Shown: positions 7,277 through 12,605 of the stretch, piece after piece
How the letters are laid out: each line of letters begins with the position of its first letter
Position numbering within the stretch: the first letter of the stretch is position 1
Source of the DNA: Syntrophaceae bacterium
GTDB taxonomy: Bacteria > Desulfobacterota > Syntrophorhabdia > Syntrophorhabdales > WCHB1-27
Reading direction: 5' to 3'
NCBI GenBank assembly: GCA_003165115.1
Contig: PLSJ01000476.1
Span: forward strand, 478-13,614
DNA length: 13,137 nt
Program-made: the position numbers and the translations under genes
The notes under the pieces: model-generated
What the model was told of the DNA's origin: nothing
Database searches by the model: none
Seen by the model: the letters and a program-made list of their open reading frames with translations, nothing else

Positions 7277-8364
7277 TGTTCCTCCACCCCGAAATAGACG
7301 GTAAAAAAATCGCGTCCTTTCCGGTCAACGCCGCCCGACAGATGGCCGAATCTTTTGGCCTTCATCGATTCCAGGTAGGCATGGAATTCTTTCGAGGGGA
7401 CCGAATAAAGGTCCGCCATTCCTGCAAACAGGGGATAGAGCGCCTCCATTGGAAGGCCCGCCCTGTACATGTTTATGTCGAACGAGTTTCTCCGGTTGTT
7501 GTCCTCGGTCACTTCAAGGTAAAGGATATCGGGAGTAATGCCGGAGGCCATGGCGACGATGCCTTTTGCTATCTCAAGGGGCTTGGCGGCGCCGGGGCCG
7601 TCAAAGGCAAGGGACAACCTTTCCGTGATACCCTCGGGGGTAAGAGACGGATAGCAGGTATAGCGTGCCAGCGCGGTCACGGCATCGTCCGACGGGTCCC
7701 ACTTAAAGCCGAGGTACAGGAGAAATGGATAAAGGCGGTCCTTCATGCCCAACTCCAGATAGACCTTGTAGACGGACCCCTTTTCATTCTCTTCAAAGCC
7801 GAAATGGACGAGCCTCGTGTGGGGCAGGTTTTGCAGGAGGGGCGCCCAAAAGACATCGGGCATGCCAAGGTCGCTGCAAAGTCCGAGCATCTTTTCCCGC
7901 GGTATGGCATCCCTGTGCAGGGAGAGCAGGAAGCGATTCGTGAGCAGGGTGCCCCGGAAGACCTTGAAAGAACGCTCAAGGCCGAACTCTACGTGAAGAC
8001 CGTTGATGAGCTTAAAGAGCAGGCTCTTTTCCGCAGAGGCACCTTCCTCCATCGGCTCATACGGATTGTTTTCCGTCGGCGCAGGGCCGGCAGGTCTGAG
8101 GAGACTATGGACTTCTTCATGCTTACGCAAGACGTCACGAAGGGCGATTGCCAACCGCTTCGCCATGAAGGGTGTCAAAACGGTGCGACCGCAGAGACCG
8201 ACCGTCACCTCGTCAGGGCTTTCAGACGGGGTCTGAGCCGCGCCGAAGGTGATGCTTATCTCCTCCCTGCCCATGGCGACTTCGGTGACATCGCTCCTGA
8301 ACGTCCGGCCGGGGGCATCGCGCCAGACGATCCGGTCCCCGAAGGCCTTTCCGCTGCCCGTCAT
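7273..8364 (-). CDS. DUF3467-like domain fused to a large unknown domain
   Basis: 363 residues from ATG 8364; the ribosome site is weak (AAAAGGACC some distance upstream). Residues about 22-90 match the pattern of small DUF3467 proteins: a strand pair (EVAMGREEISITFGAAQ), then VTVGLCGRTVLTPFMAKRLA and a helix ending in LRKHEEVHSLL. A Pro/Glu-rich linker (91-112) leads to a roughly 250-residue domain of unknown family with strands RLVHFGFEENEKGSVYKVYLE (184-204 region), ILYLEVTED (280-288), SFDINMYRAG (294-303) and a final FGHLSGGVDRKGRDFFTVYFG (339-359 region). The repeated strand-rich pattern is faintly reminiscent of alpha-beta prenyltransferase-type barrels, but I would not assign that. 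No secretion signal is seen. It is the first gene of the coupled unit and overlaps the radical SAM start by 4 bases. Confidence 0.78.
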   Translation of the reverse strand: MTGSGKAFGDRIVWRDAPGRTFRSDVTEVAMGREEISITFGAAQTPSESPDEVTVGLCGRTVLTPFMAKRLAIALRDVLRKHEEVHSLLRPAGPAPTENNPYEPMEEGASAEKSLLFKLINGLHVEFGLERSFKVFRGTLLTNRFLLSLHRDAIPREKMLGLCSDLGMPDVFWAPLLQNLPHTRLVHFGFEENEKGSVYKVYLELGMKDRLYPFLLYLGFKWDPSDDAVTALARYTCYPSLTPEGITERLSLAFDGPGAAKPLEIAKGIVAMASGITPDILYLEVTEDNNRRNSFDINMYRAGLPMEALYPLFAGMADLYSVPSKEFHAYLESMKAKRFGHLSGGVDRKGRDFFTVYFGVEEH

Positions 8365-8474
8365 TGTGCCCGTTTGGTCCTTTTCCTCGTCTTCCGCATA
8401 CTTTCCGCCTGAGAACCCATATTATTACACACCTCGCCGCTCGTTATCATGCAAAATCTTCCAGAGAAAGGAAG

Positions 8475-8486
8475 TCGAAGCTTCGA
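8475..8486. repeat. 12-base perfect palindrome upstream of the radical SAM unit
   Basis: TCGAAGCTTCGA is fully self-complementary and lies about 110 bases upstream of the first start codon of the unit, between it and the terminator of the preceding gene. It could be an operator, but a chance 12-mer palindrome is possible. Confidence 0.25.
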
Positions 8487-8559
8487 GAAGTAGTACGTGG
8501 GTCACTCAAATGGCCTCGTATTCGGATTCAGCCCCCCCCGGATGTTGCCGGCAATGGTT

Positions 8560-8615
8560 TTTGCAAAAATAATCGCGGACACGGCGGACGAACAATTGTC
8601 CGCCGTGTCCGCGAT
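8560..8615 (-). terminator. Strong intrinsic terminator of the secreted-protein gene
   Basis: A perfect 18-base-pair stem, ATCGCGGACACGGCGGAC at 8572-8589 and its complement at 8598-8615, encloses an 8-base loop. Reading the minus strand it is followed at once by TATTTTTG. It lies about 55 bases past the stop of the secreted multidomain protein and upstream of the radical SAM unit, so it separates the two transcription units. Confidence 0.85.
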
Positions 8616-8668
8616 CTGTCGGGCTCTCCCTGGCCTTGTCCGGACCTTGTCAACGCCGGGAGTTTTGC

Positions 8669-10132
8669 CTATCCGCGCCGGTGGTGCCAGCCGCCGCCGC
8701 TGGTCGACGTCGAATAGGTGACCGTCACGCTGGTGGTCGCGGTCTTACCCGCTGCGTCCGTGGCCGTCACCGTGATCACGTTCGCGCCCTGTTGCAAGGC
8801 GGCTGTGGCCGACCAGGTCGTCGAAGAACAGGTCGCTATTCCGTTGCCCCCCAGACTGTTCGTCCACGTGACCGCCGTAATACTGCCATTGGTTTCGGCG
8901 GCGGTCCCCTGGAGCGTGACGCTGCTTTGCGTTGTCGTCGTGCCGGAAGCGGGCGAGGTGATGCTTACGGCCGGCGCACCGGCGGTCGGGGGCGGCGAAG
9001 TGGGCGGCGGGGTCGTTGATCCCCCACTAGCCCCCATGGTCACGGGCTGGCCCTGGGCATTGACGTTTCCGTTCGCGTCCGTCACATAGAGATAGGCCGA
9101 TTGCCCGGTCGTAAAAGCCCCCTGGCGGACGGTGCCGGTGATCGAGGACGCGCTCCATGAGGTGGGTGTCACGATGGTCAGGTTCGTACAGGCCGCGTAC
9201 GTCGAGGCGTTGCCGATTTCCACCCTTGCCTGCGCGCCCGTTCCGGTGGCGATATAGATGTCATCGAAATAGGGGTTTGCCATCTGTCCCGAAAGGTTGA
9301 AATTTGCATCCGCATTGAAATCGATCAAGGCCCAATGCGCGCCCGAGGGGACGTTGGTTATGCCCGTGGCGCTGAACTCCTGGGTAACGGGGCTGGAATT
9401 GAGGGCCATATCCCAGAATTTGAACGTGCCGTTACTGCTGCTGCCGGGGACGGCATATACCCAGATCCTTGTCCACGTACCGGAAGATGAGCCGTTATTA
9501 TTTAATTTGAAGCCCTTCAGGTACCCTGTATAGTTGGAAGGGGCGTTGCACGCAAAAGCCGTCGTGTTCCCCAGCCAGGTGGGTATCGTTTGATCGGCCC
9601 CCCCGGCTGCCGTGGCTCCTCCCAGCCATGCTAACTTGTAATCGCCCGGAGATTGTCCCGGACACACCTCGCCGGCCGGCAAATAGACCCAATAGGAGAC
9701 GAAGACGGGACCACTGGGAAGGGCCGCTTCGAAAATGGGCTTGTAGTTGGTGAAAGACATGGGGGCATTGCACGCGAATGTGCCGCTCACCCTGGAGGTG
9801 CTGCTGTAGACGGGATAGGGCTTCGTCGGTCCCGTCGCTATGGAAGTGAAAGGAGTCCATTGACCTACCTGGGCCGACCCCGCGCCCGTATGAAGGGTCG
9901 CGCCGTTAGAACCCAGCTCGAAGTCGTCAAAAAGGGTCACCGTCGGTCCCGTTGCACCGAACGCCGATCCGGTCACCGTGATCGCCTGCCCGTTCGCCAC
10001 CGTACCCGTAACGCCGGAAATAACCGGCTGAGCCATCACCGGTGACGAAAAAACGAAAACAGCCAAAAAGAAGCCAACAAGGGAACCAAGGCCGACACCC
10101 ACCGCATCCGTTCGTTTCTTCAATCTTTTCAA
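8669..10132 (-). CDS. Secreted multidomain protein: split IPT/TIG-like, jelly-roll-like and Ig-like domains
   Basis: 487 residues. The start is TTG 10132, with AGGTGAGG eight bases upstream; the nearby ATG at 10137 is out of frame and hits a stop after two codons. Residues 1-35 form a signal peptide (KRLKKR, long hydrophobic core, VMA before QP). Residues 36-68 (PVISGVTGTVANGQAITVTG) are the first half of an IPT/TIG-like Ig fold. Residues 69-300, starting at FDDFELG and ending at YFDDIYIATG, look like a beta-jelly-roll, carbohydrate-binding or lyase-like domain. Residues 303-367 (SWSASSITGTV, AYLYVTDANGNVNAQGQPV) look like the second half of the TIG domain. A Pro-rich linker (372-386) precedes an Ig-like domain (387-473). 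The tail GGGWHHRRG is short and basic, with no anchor helix. It probably acts outside the cell, perhaps on or binding polysaccharide. No catalytic residues can be named. Confidence 0.8.
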   Translation of the reverse strand: MKRLKKRTDAVGVGLGSLVGFFLAVFVFSSPVMAQPVISGVTGTVANGQAITVTGSAFGATGPTVTLFDDFELGSNGATLHTGAGSAQVGQWTPFTSIATGPTKPYPVYSSTSRVSGTFACNAPMSFTNYKPIFEAALPSGPVFVSYWVYLPAGEVCPGQSPGDYKLAWLGGATAAGGADQTIPTWLGNTTAFACNAPSNYTGYLKGFKLNNNGSSSGTWTRIWVYAVPGSSSNGTFKFWDMALNSSPVTQEFSATGITNVPSGAHWALIDFNADANFNLSGQMANPYFDDIYIATGTGAQARVEIGNASTYAACTNLTIVTPTSWSASSITGTVRQGAFTTGQSAYLYVTDANGNVNAQGQPVTMGASGGSTTPPPTSPPPTAGAPAVSITSPASGTTTTQSSVTLQGTAAETNGSITAVTWTNSLGGNGIATCSSTTWSATAALQQGANVITVTATDAAGKTATTSVTVTYSTSTSGGGWHHRRG

Positions 10133-10546
10133 AGCATTTACCTCACCTTTCTGAGATTTTGCCCTTTGTCGGACAATGTTAAAGAGCTAACAACAGAGGG
10201 GGACTGGTTGTCAATATCATAAAATGCGCTGATATTCTCACTAGTTCAAAATGAGGATCTCCAGGGAACACCCCTTCCCGCGCCCTCGGTACGCCTCATG
10301 ATGTCATACAACATCAAAAAACTCTTTACATATATCAGAACTCTTACAATAGGCCGGGAAGGTATTCTTTGAGTTTTGTCCCTTAATCCATGAGCCTTTC
10401 CGGGGACCTGAGATAAAATATGTTACGAAGTCTTTACAGGCACCTATGACTCACCTGCCACGAAATGATGCATCCCCGACAGAAATCGCCTCTGATTATG
10501 CGTGCCTGCGGGATTTCCCCGCCCGATATCGCGTGGCACGTGCATA

Positions 10547-10561
10547 TGGCACGTTTATTGT
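10547..10561 (+). promoter_or_regulatory. Possible sigma-54 promoter, with tandem TGGCACGT copies
   Basis: TGGCAC (10547-10552), five bases, then TTGT (10558-10561) matches the -24/-12 pattern TGGCAC-N5-TTGC except for the last base. The same octamer TGGCACGT also occurs at 10534-10541, exactly 13 bases upstream. The site is about 55 bases before the start codon of the ATPase-like gene. The altered -12 base makes it uncertain. Confidence 0.35.
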
Positions 10562-10587
10562 AATTATAACCGCTTGATACGTATAAG
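10558..10587 (+). promoter_or_regulatory. Possible sigma-70 promoter for the ATPase-like gene
   Basis: TTGTAA (10558-10563) is followed after 18 bases by TATAAG (10582-10587), matching the consensus hexamers at four and five of six positions. A start near 10594 would leave a leader of about 20 bases containing the GGGAGGAG ribosome site. It overlaps the sigma-54-like motif, so only one may be real. Confidence 0.4.
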
Positions 10588-10615
10588 GGGCCGGACGTGG
10601 CGGGAGGAGAATTTT

Positions 10616-11101
10616 ATGGGCATGGTCGACGGGGGAGAAGGGGACATCCGGGGAGAGCATTGCGCGGATGCGAACAAGAGAAGGACGCCTGCGTTCCTCG
10701 GTATCGACGAGCTTGCCGAGAACCTCCGGGCGGTCCTCTCGCATGCGGGGGCGCGGACGATCAGGACCGTGATGCAGGACAGGACGGTGCGGCTCGCGGT
10801 CGATCACGAAGAGGTGGCGAAGGCATTCGCCGTGCTCGTCAGACGTGTGGCCTGTGGTGCGGCGATAACGATCCTCGGCGCGGTGGTGCCGATCGAGGCG
10901 GCCGAAGAGCACGAAGGCATGGGATGCGCGCTCCTCTCCGTTTTTGTGAGGGCCGATCCCTCCACGGAGCCCGGCCCCTCGAAAGACGCCCTGGCGGTCC
11001 TGGGCGAGCTTATCAAAAAACAGAGCGGTTCTTTCCGGCTTCGGCGGGGGCATGATGAAATGCGGTTCTGCCTTTACCTTCCCGTGCTGCGCGAGGTCTG
11101 A
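10616..11101 (+). CDS. Degenerate histidine-kinase ATPase-like protein
   Basis: 161 residues from ATG 10616, with GGGAGGAG eight bases upstream; the frame runs further upstream but this start is clearly best. The pattern follows the HATPase domain of sensor kinases. The segment VRLAVDHEEVAKAFAVLVRR (58-77) corresponds to the helix that normally carries the N-box. IEAAEEHEGMGCALLSVFVRA (93-113) corresponds to the middle strands. LAVLGELIKKQSGSFRLRRG (126-145) then FCLYLPVL (151-158) match the usual end of such domains ('l...i...gG.i...........f...LP'). The N-box asparagines are replaced by Val/Arg, and the Gly-rich ATP-lid motifs are absent, so ATP binding and kinase activity are unlikely. There is no His-phosphorylation domain. 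It could be a phosphotransfer, binding or anti-sigma-like regulator. The zinc-ribbon gene follows 56 bases downstream. Confidence 0.65.
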   Translation: MGMVDGGEGDIRGEHCADANKRRTPAFLGIDELAENLRAVLSHAGARTIRTVMQDRTVRLAVDHEEVAKAFAVLVRRVACGAAITILGAVVPIEAAEEHEGMGCALLSVFVRADPSTEPGPSKDALAVLGELIKKQSGSFRLRRGHDEMRFCLYLPVLREV

Positions 11102-11157
11102 CCGTTGGGACATGGAGTCAAAGCGAAAACGAAACTACCGGAGGCAGGGAACGAGAA

Positions 11158-11376
11158 ATGGATAAGCTCACGAGCAGATTAAGGTGCCCGCGGTGCGGGA
11201 CGGGCTTCCCCGTCAAACTCGAAAAAATGAGGGTGAACGTGTTCAACCCGTGCCCTTCATGCGGATTTCAATGCGGCGTATCGGAGATCCAGGCCATCAC
11301 GGCGCACCGGCTCCTGGAGCGGCTCGAGTATCGGGAGAGGAAGCAGGCTCATCTGCCTTTGTACATCACCTCATAG
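11158..11376 (+). CDS. Small zinc-ribbon protein
   Basis: 72 residues from ATG 11158, with purine-rich GGAGG and GGGAACGAG segments upstream. Two CxxC pairs, C10/C13 (RCPRCGTGF) and C32/C35 (PCPSCGFQCG), are 18 residues apart, as in a zinc ribbon, and C39 is extra. The rest is a helix (AITAHRLLERLEYRERK). Such small proteins usually bind nucleic acid or act as protein adaptors, but none can be named here. It follows the ATPase-like gene on the same strand and is probably co-transcribed. Its last 28 bases overlap the end of rfbB on the opposite strand. Confidence 0.65.
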   Translation: MDKLTSRLRCPRCGTGFPVKLEKMRVNVFNPCPSCGFQCGVSEIQAITAHRLLERLEYRERKQAHLPLYITS

Positions 11377-12359
11377 TAGGCCGCGTACTCACCGCTCTTT
11401 ATCCTCTCCCACCATCCCCTGTTCTCGACGTACCATCGTACCGTCTCTTCGATCCCCCGTCCGAAAGGAATACTCACTTCAAAGCCGAGTTCCCTGCGTA
11501 TCTTTGTCGCGTCGATAGCGTATCTCCGGTCGTGTCCCGGACGGTCCTTCACGTAGGTGATGAGGGATTCCGGCTTTCCGAGGGCCGCCAGTATGCCCTT
11601 TACGATCTCGATGTTGGCGCGCTCGTTATCGGCCCCGATATTGTAGACGGCGCCCGGCGTACCACCTTCGAGGACCATATGGACAGCGCGGCAATGATCG
11701 ATGACATGGATCCAGTCCCTCACGTTGAGCCCGTCGCCGTAAACGGGCAGCTGCTTCTCCTCCAGGGCATTGGTAACCAGAAGCGGAATCAGTTTTTCGG
11801 GGAACTGATACGGCCCATAGTTGTTCGAGCAACGGGTCACCACGACCGGCATGCCGAAGGTCCGGAAGTACGAAAGGGCGAGCATGTCCGCCGAGGCCTT
11901 GGAAGCCGAATACGGGCTGTTGGGTGACAGCGGCGTCTCCTCGCTGAACTTGCCGCTTGCGCCAAGAGAACCGTAGACTTCGTCGGTCGAGATCTGGACA
12001 AATTTGTCGACACCCGCCTTGCGGGCCGCTTCCAGGAGCCGATACGTTCCCGTGATGTTCGTGGCGACAAAGGCGTCGGGATCGAGAATGGACCGGTCCA
12101 CGTGCGTCTCCGCCGCGAAATTGACGACCCCATCGATCTTTGCCGCGAAGGCCGCCTCCACGTCCGCCCGGTCCGCTATGTCGCCTTTGACGAACGTGTA
12201 GCGCGGGTTTCCTTCGACGTCGCGCAGGTTATCGAGGTTCCCCGCATAGGTCAGCTTGTCGAGATTGGTCACGTTGCAGTCATGGCCCGAAAGCAGGTAA
12301 TGGATAAAGTTGCTGCCTATGAAGCCGCATCCGCCGGTCACAAGAATCTGTTTAGCCAT
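11349..12359 (-). CDS. rfbB: dTDP-glucose 4,6-dehydratase
   Basis: 336 residues, normal for the family, from ATG 12359 with GGGAGA seven to eight bases upstream. This short-chain dehydrogenase/reductase enzyme converts dTDP-glucose to dTDP-4-keto-6-deoxyglucose, the second step toward dTDP-rhamnose and other deoxysugars of surface polysaccharide, using bound NAD+. The NAD-binding motif is GGCGFIG (9-15), followed by LDKLTYAGNLDNL (33-45), typical of this enzyme. FAAETHVDRS (81-90), the catalytic STDEVYG (124-130, with D126 and E127) and Y150/K154 of the YxxxK motif are all present. NNYGPYQFPEKLIP (179-192), YGDGLNVRDWIHV (207-219) and RPGHDRRYAID (273-283) bind the nucleotide sugar. It appears intact. 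The usual partners rfbA, rfbC and rfbD are not in the window. Confidence 0.96.
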   Translation of the reverse strand: MAKQILVTGGCGFIGSNFIHYLLSGHDCNVTNLDKLTYAGNLDNLRDVEGNPRYTFVKGDIADRADVEAAFAAKIDGVVNFAAETHVDRSILDPDAFVATNITGTYRLLEAARKAGVDKFVQISTDEVYGSLGASGKFSEETPLSPNSPYSASKASADMLALSYFRTFGMPVVVTRCSNNYGPYQFPEKLIPLLVTNALEEKQLPVYGDGLNVRDWIHVIDHCRAVHMVLEGGTPGAVYNIGADNERANIEIVKGILAALGKPESLITYVKDRPGHDRRYAIDATKIRRELGFEVSIPFGRGIEETVRWYVENRGWWERIKSGEYAAYYEVMYKGR

Positions 12360-12454
12360 CTATTTTCTCCCTTGGTTAAAGTATGCCCCTTCCGGGGCGC
12401 AGCAGGCGCGACCTCTCCAAGTATATTCCTGCGTGGGTTCCTTGTCATGGTTAA

Positions 12455-12476
12455 AACCGGTCCGAAAGGGCCGGTT
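12455..12476. other. Hairpin with GAAA tetraloop
   Basis: AACCGGTCC and GGGCCGGTT flank a GAAA loop, forming a 9-base-pair stem (one G-U pair) when read on the plus strand. It lies in the region between the divergent rfbB and hydrolase genes, about 95 bases upstream of the rfbB start. On the minus strand it is followed by only a short TTTT. Its role is unknown: it may be a structured leader or a remnant terminator. Confidence 0.35.
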
Positions 12477-12501
12477 GCGCCCGCACGGAGCGCGCCTTAG
12501 G

Positions 12502-12530
12502 TTGTGCCCGGGCCGGGGTGTGAATATATT
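12502..12530 (+). promoter_or_regulatory. Possible promoter of the hydrolase gene
   Basis: TTGTGC (12502-12507), a 17-base spacer and TATATT (12525-12530) resemble a sigma-70 promoter, with three and five of six consensus matches. It is about 75 bases before the start codon at 12606. Confidence 0.4.
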
Positions 12531-12605
12531 TACCTATGGCGAAAGAGAAGGGTGCGGAATTGCGGTTCGTCCCGAAGGCGGTGACTATGAGGCAAGGAGG
12601 AGACC

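Larger units (their letters stand above)
10133..10615. other. 480-base intergenic region between divergent genes
   Basis: No convincing coding frame or structured RNA gene is seen. The region is more AT-rich than the flanking genes. On the minus strand a perfect TTGACA lies at 10214-10209, upstream of the secreted-protein gene, but without a good -10 element at proper spacing. A small hairpin (TGATGT/ACATCA) is near 10300-10317. A nested inverted repeat (GCGTGCC with GGCACGT, enclosing GCGGG/CCCGC) spans about 10500-10541. Promoter-like elements for the plus-strand gene are listed separately. Confidence 0.6.

Noticed and set aside
5445..8364. Prenyltransferase (ABBA-barrel) assignment for the two unknown proteins of the radical SAM unit
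   Set aside because: Only a vague resemblance in strand-rich repeats was seen. No diagnostic residues could be matched, so the function is left open.
7276..8412. Long plus-strand open frame (378 codons) opposite the DUF3467-like gene, and a similar 293-codon frame opposite the radical SAM gene
   Set aside because: Both are mirror frames of GC-rich coding sequence. The minus-strand products have clear motifs (CxxxCxxC, DUF3467-like pattern) and the plus-strand translations look like low-quality Arg/Gly-rich shadow sequence.
10135..10137. ATG just upstream as start of the secreted multidomain protein
   Set aside because: It is out of frame and meets TGA after one further codon. The TTG at 10132 is in frame with the signal peptide and has a well-spaced AGGTGAGG.
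10133..10185. Resemblance to a c-di-GMP (GEMM) riboswitch upstream of the secreted-protein gene: AGGGCAAA, then a stem with GAAA, then GG on the minus strand
   Set aside because: Only the first half of the aptamer pattern is present. The second conserved half (ACGCAAAGC and following) is missing, and the start codon falls where it should be.
10496..11113. Minus-strand 205-codon frame opposite the ATPase-like gene
   Set aside because: Its translation is Arg/Pro/His-rich with no domain pattern, while the plus-strand gene has a good ribosome site and a recognisable fold pattern.
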